A stretch of DNA of 53,332 nt from contig NZ_UNRC01000013.1 of NCBI RefSeq assembly GCF_900537065.1, positions 1 to 53,332 on the forward strand. Reading direction: 5' to 3'. The notes beneath the pieces were generated by a model. That model searched no databases, was not told the origin of the DNA, and saw nothing but the letters and a program-made list of their open reading frames with translations. The DNA comes from Sphingorhabdus sp. Alg239-R122. GTDB lineage: Bacteria > Pseudomonadota > Alphaproteobacteria > Sphingomonadales > Sphingomonadaceae. Below, piece after piece: positions 25,575 through 34,155 of the stretch (position 1 is the stretch's first letter; each line of letters begins with the position of its first letter). Position numbers and translations under genes: made by a program.

Positions 25575-26090
25575 GTGCCATGTCATTATATTTGCATGCA
25601 AACACAGCCCCCTGCCAATATGACGCCGCATCTTGTGGAATCACTTTATGTCGAGGCGATGGTGCTTGCCGATGAGGCGCGTCATTATTTTGAGGAAGAG
25701 GTGAAAGAGCGCGAAACCGGTATCAATGCTGCAACGCGTGTGGCGGTATCGTGCGAAAGCCTGCGCCTTACAACACGGCTGATGCATTGCATTGCCTGGC
25801 TGCTCAACCAGAAAGCCTATTTTGCAGGAGAGCTCAGCTATACGCAGCTACGCAGTCAGGGCCGTATGCTGGACAATAACAACACCGCAGATCCCGATAT
25901 TGTCCGGCAACTGCCCGAAAAGGCGCGGCAGCTTGTCCACGCCAGCGAATTTCTGTTCGCGCGGATCAAGCGGATCGAACGCCATGTGCAAAACGAGTGG
26001 CAGGACGGGCAGGCCGTGCCGCAGGATGCAGAGGCACCTTCACAGGTACACGTGCTGCAACAGGGGCTGCTGGATGCCCTGCGCCGCTAG
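25575..26090 (+). CDS. DUF1465 protein, RcdA-type (regulator of CtrA degradation family)
   Basis: About 171 residues by the longest start; the conserved part begins near residue 16 (MTPHLVESLYVEAMVLADEA), and ATGs at 25596 or 25620 are equally possible since none has a clear ribosome site. The three-helix-bundle pattern (VESLYVEAMVLADEARHYF, SCESLRLTTRLMHCIAWLLNQKAYF, DPDIVRQLPEKARQLV) is that of DUF1465, the family that includes Caulobacter RcdA, an adaptor that delivers CtrA and other substrates to ClpXP. A cell-cycle adaptor role is inferred from family membership only. It converges on the methionine sulfoxide reductase gene with 12 bases between. Confidence 0.88.
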   Translation: MPCHYICMQTQPPANMTPHLVESLYVEAMVLADEARHYFEEEVKERETGINAATRVAVSCESLRLTTRLMHCIAWLLNQKAYFAGELSYTQLRSQGRMLDNNNTADPDIVRQLPEKARQLVHASEFLFARIKRIERHVQNEWQDGQAVPQDAEAPSQVHVLQQGLLDALRR

Positions 26091-26102
26091 CTCCTTACAG
26101 AT

Positions 26103-26585
26103 TCAGATATAGTCAGAAAGATAGGCCGCAATGGCAGTAATGCCCGCACGGTCTTTTGCATCAAAACGCGCAAGGGAGGGGCTATCAAGATCAATTACAT
26201 GCGTGACAATGTCATTTTTGCCGACGGGCACAACCAGCTCTGAGCGCGTATCGCCGTCACAGGCAATGTGGCCAGGAAAGACATGTACATCATCAACCAG
26301 TTGCGCCTCGCCCGTGCGCGCCGCCGCGCCGCACACACCCTTGTCCAGCGCGATACGGATACAGGCAGGCTTGCCCACAAATGGCCCCAGCACCAGTTCG
26401 TCATCCACCATGCGGTAAAAACCCGCCCAGTTGAGATCGGGCAGGAACTGCCACAGCAAGGCCGCCACATTCGCCATATTGGCCGTGCTGTCACTTTCGC
26501 CATGTGTCACGGCCTTTACCGCATCAAGGAGGTCAGCATAGATTTGCGCCTTGGGCGCATCGGAAACGGTTTTGAAATCGAACAT
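26103..26585 (-). CDS. msrC: Free methionine-(R)-sulfoxide reductase (GAF-domain fRMsr)
   Basis: A 160-residue single GAF-domain enzyme that reduces free L-methionine-(R)-sulfoxide. The family's three cysteines are present: C75 in GKPACIRI, C85 in KGVCGAAA and C109 in GHIACDGDTRSELVVPV, the last being the usual catalytic position; NWAGFYRMVDDELVLGPF is the family's substrate-pocket block. The ATG at 26585 is used; a longer TTG start at 26615 has no ribosome site. It lies alone on the minus strand, with repeat element 1 immediately upstream of it. Symbol by analogy with E. coli MsrC/YebR. Confidence 0.9.
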   Translation of the reverse strand: MFDFKTVSDAPKAQIYADLLDAVKAVTHGESDSTANMANVAALLWQFLPDLNWAGFYRMVDDELVLGPFVGKPACIRIALDKGVCGAAARTGEAQLVDDVHVFPGHIACDGDTRSELVVPVGKNDIVTHVIDLDSPSLARFDAKDRAGITAIAAYLSDYI

Positions 26586-26632
26586 AGTGCTGGATTTAGG
26601 ATGGTGTGACAGCAATTGTAAGGGGGAGTCTG

Positions 26633-26900
26633 TTTGATTTCACGGCGAGATGCTGCGCATCCGCCTCCAAATGGGTTCGGGTGGGTAAGGGCCGGCAGCC
26701 AGTCGGCCTTGCCGGACTTCTTGTCGCAGTCCGGATTAGCGCGAAATGATAGCAATCGTGTTGCCGCTGTTAAGCGACAGCGCTGCGTATAGCGAAAGTC
26801 CGAACGGCGACGAGCCGTTCGCAAGCGCGACTGCGCGCCCGGGCTTATTGCCCGGAACCCATTTGGAGGCTGGCGCGTAGCGCCTGGCCGTGAAATCAAA
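26633..26900. repeat. Repeat element 1: 268-bp inverted pair of a ~100-nt hairpin-rich unit
   Basis: The 321-base gap between msrC and arfB holds a nested inverted repeat. The outermost arms TTTGATTTCACGGC (26633-26646) and its exact complement (26887-26900) enclose a second pair of arms, GCCTCCAAATGGGTTC (26663-26678) and its exact complement (26855-26870). Each flank carries a 22-base GGC-N16-GCC hairpin between the two arm pairs (26644-26665; 26868-26889). Further inward are stem-loops at 26712-26734, 26765-26782, 26801-26821 and 26839-26855. The whole is two copies of one unit facing each other. The same unit recurs at 38358-38508. No reading frame or transposase is associated. Reads as a mobile, REP/MITE-like or structured-RNA element. 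Confidence 0.85.
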
Positions 26901-26906
26901 AAAGAT

Positions 26907-27356
26907 TCAAAAAGAATCCCTGTCCACCTTCCCACGGGCCTTCTTGATCGCGCCACGGTTCTTTTTTGCCTCGAGCCGCTTTTTCTTGCCGACGCGGTTC
27001 AGCCGGGTTTTCGCACGTTTTACAGGCGCAATATGCGCTTTTTCAACCATTTCAATAAGCCGTTTGCGCGCTTCGTCGCGGTTTGCATCCTGAGTGCGAT
27101 GCGTTTTTGCCTGGATAACCAGTTCGCCATCCTTGGTCAGCTTTGATCCCGCCGCTACCTTGAGCCGATTATAGACCTGAGGCGCAAGGCCAAGCGCGAA
27201 TATATTGATGCGCAGCTGCACCGCTGTTGCCACCTTGTTGACATTCTGTCCGCCCGGGCCGGACGCGGTCACGAACCGTTCCTGGATCAGGCTGTCCAGA
27301 CGCTGTGCCATGCCGGGCGGCAGTGGTGATGGTTTACTACCCGATGTCGAGGTCAT
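26907..27356 (-). CDS. arfB: Alternative ribosome-rescue factor / peptidyl-tRNA hydrolase ArfB
   Basis: A 149-residue protein with the release-factor GGQ domain (FVTASGPGGQNVNKVATAVQLR, GGQ at 35-37) and no codon-recognition domains, followed by the very basic tail KRAKTRLNRVGKKKRLEAKK that enters the mRNA channel of stalled ribosomes. It hydrolyses peptidyl-tRNA on ribosomes stuck at transcript ends. The ATG at 27356 overlaps the end of the RluA-family gene by 20 bases, implying coupled translation; a longer frame to 27434 has no conserved sequence. The stop lies seven bases from the end of repeat element 1. Confidence 0.94.
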   Translation of the reverse strand: MTSTSGSKPSPLPPGMAQRLDSLIQERFVTASGPGGQNVNKVATAVQLRINIFALGLAPQVYNRLKVAAGSKLTKDGELVIQAKTHRTQDANRDEARKRLIEMVEKAHIAPVKRAKTRLNRVGKKKRLEAKKNRGAIKKARGKVDRDSF

Positions 27357-28041
27357 CAGTGGAAAAACCCATGTTCCGGAACCGCGCTGGTACCTGCGCA
27401 TAGGCTTCGATAGGCGGTTTATTGTCGCGGTCAATGCGGATATAATGGCTGTGCAGCATCAGCGGCTTCATTTCCTTTTGAGGCGTGCCATCCACCCCCA
27501 TATAGACCGGATCACCGATCAGGCCGTGGCCAAGTCCATACAGGCTGTGTGCCCGTATCTGATGCGTACGGCCGGTTTCGGGCATGAATTCGATCAGGGT
27601 CATTTCATCCTGCTGCGCAATTTTGCGCCACCCGGTCCGCGCTGGTTTGCCTGCATCATCGACAATCATTTTCCAGCCAGTTTCTGCGGTGCTGTATTTG
27701 CCCAGTGGCAGTTCGATCATGCCGTGATCATCCTGCACCACACCATCCAATATGCCGATATAGCGTTTGGTAACCTGCCTGTTTTCAAATGCCTTGGCAA
27801 ACCGTTTGAGCGCTTTTGGATTACGAGAGAGCAAAAGGCATCCGGATGTGTCCTGGTCAAGCCGGTGCACCGGACGCGGCAAGCGTTTGAACCCGAATTT
27901 CAGCTCATTCAGCCAATCTTCCAGACATGGCCCCCCGCGTTTCGGGCGGTCCACCGCAAGCCCGGCAGGTTTGTCGATAACAATTGCTTCCCCATCAATA
28001 TAGGGAAGCTCGGATTCTTTGGGCGGTGTGAGTACAAGCAT
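27337..28041 (-). CDS. RluA-family pseudouridine synthase
   Basis: A 234-residue RNA-modifying enzyme. The catalytic aspartate D62 lies in VHRLDQDTSGCLLL, and KRYIGILDG, MPETGRTHQIRAHS and GLIGDPVYMG are the standard RluA blocks. No S4 domain is present, so it resembles RluA, RluC-short or TruC forms; which uridine of rRNA or tRNA is modified cannot be told. It is transcribed with arfB, which it overlaps, pairing an RNA-modification gene with a ribosome-rescue gene. Confidence 0.93.
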   Translation of the reverse strand: MLVLTPPKESELPYIDGEAIVIDKPAGLAVDRPKRGGPCLEDWLNELKFGFKRLPRPVHRLDQDTSGCLLLSRNPKALKRFAKAFENRQVTKRYIGILDGVVQDDHGMIELPLGKYSTAETGWKMIVDDAGKPARTGWRKIAQQDEMTLIEFMPETGRTHQIRAHSLYGLGHGLIGDPVYMGVDGTPQKEMKPLMLHSHYIRIDRDNKPPIEAYAQVPARFRNMGFSTDDLDIG

Positions 28042-28126
28042 TGCGCCGCCATGCCAGTCTGGCGATGGCGGCGCAATGTTTAACGGTAATGGGATGGTTT
28101 AGTCCATCATCATTTGACAGCTTATA

Positions 28127-28957
28127 TCAATCGGGCCTTACATCCCGGTTACGCGGCCTACGCGGTTTATTGCCTGATGAACGCGCAGGTCTTGCCGCTG
28201 GCTTTGCGCGTGCGGGCGCTGATTTTGCCTGCTTGCCGCGTGAGCTCTGCTTGGCTGCGGGCGGGCGACTACGCGGTGTAGCCGCCTTGGGACGCTGCGC
28301 CGAGGTGCGGAGTGCTTCACGCCGATCTCCGCGGCGGTCGGCGCGTGATGACAGACCTTCACGGCGCTCACGCACTATGCCCGCATCCTGGCCGCGCGAC
28401 CCGCGTTTCTTGCCCCTGCGCTTGTCTTTCTCATCACCTTCCAAATGTCTGCGCACAGCATCTACCGGTGCGCTGCCAAACTTGCCCTTGCGGCGGTCCC
28501 GCTTGGCACGGCGGCGTTCACGCCGTTCCTCAAACCGTGCCCTTTCCTCGGCTGTCCAACGGCTGTGGTCACGATATTTACCGCGGTGGCCATCGCGGCT
28601 ATAACGCCGTCCATGCCGTCCGGCGTAATAACGATAGCGCTTACGGCCCCAGTAATTGCGATGATAGTCACGCATCACATAACGGCGGCCGCGCCGATCA
28701 AATATATAAAAACCATAGCCGGGATAATAATAATTATCATAATAACCGCCGCCAAAGCCTATGTTGGCAAACCCGCCGCGATAGTCACAATCATAATAAT
28801 AGTCATAGGCATCATAGCCATCGCAATAGCTGCCGCTGGCACCATATTCATATCCGTCATCGTCATAATAACCGGTTTCGCCATAATAGGCGCAGGCGCT
28901 CAGGCTCATGGTCGACACCGCCAGCGCGGCTGCACGGATTATATTGGATGCTGTCAT
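28127..28957 (-). CDS. Tyr/Gly-rich then Arg/Lys-rich lipoprotein of unknown function
   Basis: 276 residues with a lipoprotein signal (LSAC, cysteine 22). The mature protein is strikingly two-part. Residues about 23-110 are rich in Tyr, Asp and Gly (EYGASGSYCDGYDAYDYYY and a glycine-tyrosine run near residues 66-82). Residues about 110-276 are dominated by Arg, Lys, Ala and Pro (ERRERRRAKRDRRKGKF; later PAAKQSSRGKQAKSAPARAK). The basic part is expected to be disordered and could bind nucleic acid, LPS or peptidoglycan. No known domain was recognised, and ORFs on the opposite strand are shadows. Divergent from the P450 gene with 221 bases between, in which no gene is seen. Confidence 0.75.
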   Translation of the reverse strand: MTASNIIRAAALAVSTMSLSACAYYGETGYYDDDGYEYGASGSYCDGYDAYDYYYDCDYRGGFANIGFGGGYYDNYYYPGYGFYIFDRRGRRYVMRDYHRNYWGRKRYRYYAGRHGRRYSRDGHRGKYRDHSRWTAEERARFEERRERRRAKRDRRKGKFGSAPVDAVRRHLEGDEKDKRRGKKRGSRGQDAGIVRERREGLSSRADRRGDRREALRTSAQRPKAATPRSRPPAAKQSSRGKQAKSAPARAKPAARPARSSGNKPRRPRNRDVRPD

Positions 28958-29178
28958 TTATCCCTCCCGAAGGACACGCCCCATGCGCACGAAAACGGCG
29001 ATTCGAAGAGGCAATCAAAGTTATGTCGTTGGTATAGCACGACGAGTTGAATTGTGCATGAACATAGATGTAAACACTTTTTATAAGTGCGCCTTGCGAC
29101 GGAACCGCTTGCTAACATCTGTGTCAGTTGGTATTTAAACGTTCGATTAAACATTCATGCGTTACGGAAGAGAACATT

Positions 29179-30552
29179 ATGGCCACTGCTCATGCATATA
29201 CCGACGCAGGAAACCCGCACTGGACGCCCGTGCAGGATGAAGGTGCACTTATGGCGATCCCGGGCGAAGAAGGCATTCCATTTTTCGGGGTGACGCTGCG
29301 TCAGTTGAAAGATCCGTATAAATTCGGGTTTGAAATGTATAAAAAACACGGCCCGATATACCGCATCAACAGCTTTGGCCGCACACAGGTCGGCATGCTG
29401 GGCGCAGAGGCCAACGAGCTGGTGCTGTTCGACCGGGCCAAGATATTTTCGAGCGAACAGGGCTGGGGTCCAGTGCTTAACCTGCTGTTCCCGCGCGGGC
29501 TGATGCTGATGGACTTTGACCATCACCGCGCTGACCGTAAGGCCCTCTCTATCGCCTTCAAGCCCGGGCCAATGCGCCACTATGCCGAGAAGCTGAACGA
29601 AGGCATCATGGAGCGCGTGAACAAATGGTCGGGACAGGACCTGCGTTTCTATCCCGAAATCAAGAAGCTCACACTCGACCTGGCCGCAACCAGTTTTCTC
29701 GGCATCCCCTGGGGGCCGGAAGCCGATAAAATCAATAAAGCCTTTGTCGACATGGTGCAGGCATCCATTGGTGTCGTGCGCCGCCCATTGCCTTTCACCA
29801 AAATGGGCCGCGGTGTCGCCGGGCGCGACTATCTGGTCGACTATTTCGCACCGGAAGTGCAGAAACGCCGCGAGCAGCAGGGGCCGGACATGTTCAGTCA
29901 GTTCTGCCGCGCCACCCATGATAATGGCGAACTGCTGTCGACCGATGAAGTAGTCGATCACATGAACTTCCTGATGATGGCGGCGCATGACACCATCACA
30001 TCTTCTGCGACATCACTGTTGCTACTGCTTGCCCAGCATCCAGACTGGCAGGAAAGGCTGCGTGAGGAATGCATGTCCGTCGGCGTGCCCGGCCAGCCTC
30101 TTTCCCATGACGATCTGGCCAAACTGGAACTCACTGAATATGCGTTCAAGGAAGCTTTGCGGCTGATCCCGCCCGTGCCCTCCACCCCGCGCCGCGCGCT
30201 GAAAGATTTCGAATTTGCCGGACAGCATGTTCCGGCAGGAACCCCCGTCGGTATCAGCGCCGGTTTCACCCATTTGATGGAGGAATACTGGCCGGACCCC
30301 TATAAATTTGATCCGATGCGCTTCACGCCAGACAAAGTCCGCGAACGCCACAAATTCGCCTGGGTCCCCTTTGGCGGCGGCGCGCATATGTGTCTGGGCC
30401 TGCATTTCGCCTATATGCAGATCAAAATTCTGATGCACCATATCCTGACGCAGAACCGCATCGTAGTGGAAGATGGCTATGACCCCAAATGGCAAGCATG
30501 GCCCATCCCGCAGCCGAAGGATGGATTAAAAGTACGGTTTGAAAAGCTGTAA
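29179..30552 (+). CDS. Cytochrome P450
   Basis: A 457-residue soluble haem monooxygenase. The I-helix is MMAAHDTITSSATSLLLLL (the AxDT type), the K-helix ExxR is E325-R328 in KEALRLIPP, followed by the PxRF-like region DPYKFDPMRF, and the haem thiolate C405 lies in FGGGAHMCLGLHFA. The ATG at 29179 has GGAAGAG upstream and is preferred to an in-frame codon at 29128. No ferredoxin or ferredoxin reductase is adjacent. The substrate is unknown; the sequence resembles bacterial class I P450s acting on lipophilic compounds, which fits a sphingomonad that handles sterols, terpenes or aromatics. Confidence 0.93.
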   Translation: MATAHAYTDAGNPHWTPVQDEGALMAIPGEEGIPFFGVTLRQLKDPYKFGFEMYKKHGPIYRINSFGRTQVGMLGAEANELVLFDRAKIFSSEQGWGPVLNLLFPRGLMLMDFDHHRADRKALSIAFKPGPMRHYAEKLNEGIMERVNKWSGQDLRFYPEIKKLTLDLAATSFLGIPWGPEADKINKAFVDMVQASIGVVRRPLPFTKMGRGVAGRDYLVDYFAPEVQKRREQQGPDMFSQFCRATHDNGELLSTDEVVDHMNFLMMAAHDTITSSATSLLLLLAQHPDWQERLREECMSVGVPGQPLSHDDLAKLELTEYAFKEALRLIPPVPSTPRRALKDFEFAGQHVPAGTPVGISAGFTHLMEEYWPDPYKFDPMRFTPDKVRERHKFAWVPFGGGAHMCLGLHFAYMQIKILMHHILTQNRIVVEDGYDPKWQAWPIPQPKDGLKVRFEKL

Positions 30553-30563
30553 TCCGGCTTAAC

Positions 30564-30941
30564 TCAAACCGCTTTACGATAGGCCAGATAGGCAAATAGC
30601 AGCGCAATAACTGCCGGAACGGTTTGCACAAAAAATATCCTCGGCGATGCAGTGAGCGCACCAAAAATACCAGCGGCGACGACAAACAGCAAAAAGCAAG
30701 CGGCAACATTGAAGCGCCACTGCGGATCCCTGATAAACAGCGACCATGTGAGACCAATGGCCAGAAAGCTGTTATACAGTCCCTGGTTAGCCGCCAACAC
30801 TTTTGTCGGTTCAAACAGCTCCACAGGAAAACTCGAAAACACCTGCGGTCCACGCGTGGCCCACGCAAACATCTCAAACCAGGCGATGTAAAAATGAAGT
30901 GCCGCAATAAGGCCTATGAGTATCGCCGCTATCCTATGCAT
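30564..30941 (-). CDS. DUF1304-family membrane protein
   Basis: 125 residues, four membrane helices (about 3-21, 42-62, 72-95 and 100-120). The HFYIAWFEMFAW block and the TKVLAANQGLYNSFLAIGLTWSLF block, with a conserved NQGLYN, are the DUF1304 signature. The ATG at 30941 has a GGGAG ribosome site; a longer frame to 30992 lacks one. Function unknown. It converges on the P450 gene with 11 bases between the two stops. Confidence 0.87.
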   Translation of the reverse strand: MHRIAAILIGLIAALHFYIAWFEMFAWATRGPQVFSSFPVELFEPTKVLAANQGLYNSFLAIGLTWSLFIRDPQWRFNVAACFLLFVVAAGIFGALTASPRIFFVQTVPAVIALLFAYLAYRKAV

Positions 30942-31055
30942 TTTATTACTCCCTGCCCAAAATATTCGTGCCGTTAGGTCTATACATTGCATCTACGCCA
31001 TAATTGCGCGGCGAGACAGGCTATTTGCATGTTGCAATTTAAAACATCCCATAAG

Positions 31056-34000
31056 CTAACGATCACCGACCAATGAAAAAGGCGCCCACACATTGGGGTG
31101 CGCCCATGTATCTGTCATGCCATCACCGGCAGGATCGCTACGCAATTCACGCATCGCCTGCTGCAGAGCCTGTGCCCTTGAAAACTGCCGGTTTTCAGAT
31201 GCAATTTCAATCGTTCTGACTGTCAACCGGGCGGCAACATCGTCCCGCACCGGCCAGTGTGACGCCAGCAGGTTCTGCGCGCCGGCATAAAAAAACGAAC
31301 GTGCCAAGCCTGATAGCCCCGCTGCCCCGGCCCGACCATCACCCGCCGCTGTATTGCACGCCGATAATATGACCCAACTGGCATTGATGCTGAGCGCCGC
31401 TATCTCGGAGCTGCTGAGATATCCATCATTTTCTTTGCTTGCTGATTGAGGCGGCGTCAGAACAAGTCCTGGTTCCGCCACGCCGCCAATTTCTCCTGCC
31501 AGGACGCCATGTGTCGCAAATGCGATAACGGCGGCATTCAGATTGGATTGCCGCACAGTCTGTTCATTTGCTTTTTCAGCCAGATAAAGCCCGTTCGCAG
31601 GTTTTTCAAAAAACGTCCACATGGAGTTCAATTCATCAGCAGTTCCGGGCAGCCGTGACAGTTTTCTGATCTGTGCAATGTCGGCAATACCGGCCGCGTT
31701 TCGGGAAGCCAGGGGCGCAAACAAATCGTCATATCCGATGACAGTGCCAGCACCACCGGATCGCCTGCGGTTTCCGCGATCGCTGGATCGACCACCAAGC
31801 AGGGGGTCTCCAAAGCCAATAAAGGGCTTCGCTGCGCCAGGTTGTTCATCAGCCCGGAAAGACCGCAAAAACCTTAATGACTGTATGCCCGGGGTCTGGA
31901 TAATGGCCAGTTCATCTGCAAACCACTGTGCCGTACGCAATGTTTCAGGGGCGCCATTCGCGCCTTCAGGTATGGTTTTTACCAATATGCCCAAAGGCAG
32001 GCTGGACAAAGCGCCAGAAGCCGAGACAAAAAGGTGTGATATACCGTTTAACTGCGATGCAAGCGGCGCAATAAGCTCGCGGTAAAGCGCATGCGCCGTT
32101 TCAAAATCATACGGATAGGCACCTTCCCCTTCTTCCAGCCATTTCAGGCTATCGACGGCGCTGACTTCAACATTTGCCCCCACATCCCATAAAAGCCTTT
32201 GGGCAGCACGGTGTATGTCAATCCGGCTCCAGTCGCTCCTATGCCACTGGATACCTGTATCACTGACAAGCAGCACATGTGTCCCCAAATCAGTCGGCAC
32301 GATTAGTAATGCAGCTTCGTCAGGTGCCAACAGGGTGCGGGCTTCTTCAAACGCAAGTGCATCAGGCGCAATAAGTTCAAAATAATCAGGCGCCGCCACT
32401 TCTATCGCCTTGTTCACCTCCTCCAGCTGGCTGAGGATATTCTTTTGTGCCAATGCCAATATATCAATTGCATCGCCATCGCGGGACTGCGAGCCCAGTA
32501 AAAGCTCTGACATTCTGCGTGCATTTTCTTTCTGCCGGGACAACAGGTTTTCACGTGTATTGGTCAATGCCAAGACAGCAGGACTTCCGCTATGTCTGCT
32601 TGCTGCGGAGCGTGCCAGCGCCTGTCCGGCTGGATTGACCTGTGAAAACTGCAGTTTTTCGAAAATTTCACCTGCTGCGTATTTTGAAAGCCCGTCTTTT
32701 TTCCACTCTTCATCAGATAGAGTCTGCCGCAAAGCCCAGCCTGCATCCGCAAATGTTTCAAAATATTGCCGTGTTTTCGCTACACCTTGCTCACCCTGGA
32801 AAATGCTCTGACCACTTGGCCCGCCTGCCTGCGGCAATTGCTGGGCCTGGATGCCATCGGTAAGCTCGCCAAGGATTTCGAGCGCACTTTCTATTTTTTG
32901 CGGCATGCGCATACGCGTTTTTGCCAGTTCGAAATAGGAATCGGCAACCGGCGCACTGTAATCACCCAGCGCCTTGTGCCGCGCCAATGCGACCTGTTCC
33001 AATATTTTTTCGGCTTTCGCGTAATCACCGGATTCCCTGTGTATCACCCCCAGAAGGTGCCGGCTGTTCAGGGCAGGGGGATGGTCCTCGCCATACAGTA
33101 GTATATGCTCTTGCGCCGCATCCTCGGCAGTTGCACGCGCCTTCGCCATTTCCCCCAGCTGTAGCAGGGATCGTGCATGATTATGCGCGCTGACTAGCGT
33201 GTCAACATGGCTTTTGCCCAGGGTTTCCTGCCGGGTACGCCACACCGTTTCATAATAGTCTGCGGCCTGACGCAGTTTTCCCATCTCGCTGAGTGCGAGC
33301 GCATAGTTATTCTTGCTCGTCAAGGTCCGGTTGTCGGTTTCGCCAACAGCGGCAATGCGGGCATCCATAACCATGCGGTGAATTTCCGCCGCCCGTTGAT
33401 ATGCCCCCAAATCGTACAGGATCAGGCCCATAAGGTTCTGGCTGTGATGTGTCGCAGCATGTGCCACGCCAAACAGTTTGCGTCTTTCAGCCACCAGTTT
33501 CTGAACTTCAGCATAGGCAGTGTCCAGTTGCCCGGCCAGACGCAGTGCCGATGTATATTCATGCCGCACGGTCTGTGTCTGGGGGGCTGTCTCCCCGAAA
33601 TCTTCAAGATGATGGTCCAGCGACTGTCGCAGCATCTCGGAAGCCTCTGTGTACAGACCTTTATGTGACAATAGACGGCCATGATTATATTGCGCCTTGA
33701 GTCTGCCATGGGAGTCGCGCGCAATCACCTTCTGCTTAAGGGTGGCAACACCACTGAAAACCATCATGGCTTCATCAATCCGGTCCAGCTTTTCCAGAAT
33801 CAGACCATGTGTGTTCATCAGCTCTGCCAGAGTCGAAATGTCAGGCGGCATATATTGGCGCTGCGTTTCAACCAGTTCCCTGAATACTGGTTCGGCGGCC
33901 GCCATATCCCCAGACTGGTAAAAGGTCCTGCCCTGCCGCGAGAGTTCATCAAAGCGTTTGACGATCAGGCTATCTACATCGGGTGATTCATCATCTGGCG

Positions 34001-34085
34001 AAGCGGCAGCCAGAATAGGTGACGCAGTTAGCCAGAGAGAAGCGGCCAGGCCTGTCAGGATCAATTTTCCCGTCATGGATTTCAT
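31056..34085 (-). CDS. Exported TPR-CHAT protein (caspase-like protease fold)
   Basis: A 1009-residue protein with a signal peptide (residues about 1-27, KLILTGLAASLWLTASPILAA), then about 400 residues of tetratricopeptide repeats (for example ALSEMGKLRQAADYYETVW and RHLLGVIHRESGDYAKAEKI), a helical middle region (about 450-620), and a C-terminal CHAT domain (about 650-1005). CHAT is a caspase/separase-related fold; the putative catalytic pair is H859 in FATHGVLAG and C910 in ILSACNTAAG. The HWPVRDDVAARL block is a CHAT hallmark. Exported TPR-CHAT proteins are common but unstudied in proteobacteria. No gasdermin or CRISPR partner is adjacent. The start uses ATG 34085; a TTG at 34106 is possible. 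Confidence 0.9.
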   Translation of the reverse strand: MKSMTGKLILTGLAASLWLTASPILAAASPDDESPDVDSLIVKRFDELSRQGRTFYQSGDMAAAEPVFRELVETQRQYMPPDISTLAELMNTHGLILEKLDRIDEAMMVFSGVATLKQKVIARDSHGRLKAQYNHGRLLSHKGLYTEASEMLRQSLDHHLEDFGETAPQTQTVRHEYTSALRLAGQLDTAYAEVQKLVAERRKLFGVAHAATHHSQNLMGLILYDLGAYQRAAEIHRMVMDARIAAVGETDNRTLTSKNNYALALSEMGKLRQAADYYETVWRTRQETLGKSHVDTLVSAHNHARSLLQLGEMAKARATAEDAAQEHILLYGEDHPPALNSRHLLGVIHRESGDYAKAEKILEQVALARHKALGDYSAPVADSYFELAKTRMRMPQKIESALEILGELTDGIQAQQLPQAGGPSGQSIFQGEQGVAKTRQYFETFADAGWALRQTLSDEEWKKDGLSKYAAGEIFEKLQFSQVNPAGQALARSAASRHSGSPAVLALTNTRENLLSRQKENARRMSELLLGSQSRDGDAIDILALAQKNILSQLEEVNKAIEVAAPDYFELIAPDALAFEEARTLLAPDEAALLIVPTDLGTHVLLVSDTGIQWHRSDWSRIDIHRAAQRLLWDVGANVEVSAVDSLKWLEEGEGAYPYDFETAHALYRELIAPLASQLNGISHLFVSASGALSSLPLGILVKTIPEGANGAPETLRTAQWFADELAIIQTPGIQSLRFLRSFRADEQPGAAKPFIGFGDPLLGGRSSDRGNRRRSGGAGTVIGYDDLFAPLASRNAAGIADIAQIRKLSRLPGTADELNSMWTFFEKPANGLYLAEKANEQTVRQSNLNAAVIAFATHGVLAGEIGGVAEPGLVLTPPQSASKENDGYLSSSEIAALSINASWVILSACNTAAGDGRAGAAGLSGLARSFFYAGAQNLLASHWPVRDDVAARLTVRTIEIASENRQFSRAQALQQAMRELRSDPAGDGMTDTWAHPNVWAPFSLVGDR

Positions 34086-34155
34086 GTGCCAGAAATCTGG
34101 ACTCAATGCCAGTAACGAGCGATTGACAGGACCACGAGATCAGGAGCAATTCACG

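Noticed and set aside
26633-26900. Integron attC or CRISPR interpretation of repeat element 1
   Set aside because: There is no integrase or cas gene, no GTTRRRY-type core and no regularly spaced identical repeats. The units are variable in stems and differ in orientation.
28041-29050. Long plus-strand frames opposite the Tyr/Arg-rich lipoprotein (28041-28604 and 28445-29050)
   Set aside because: They are antisense shadows of a low-complexity gene. They have no ribosome site and no recognisable domain, and the minus-strand frame has a lipoprotein signal.
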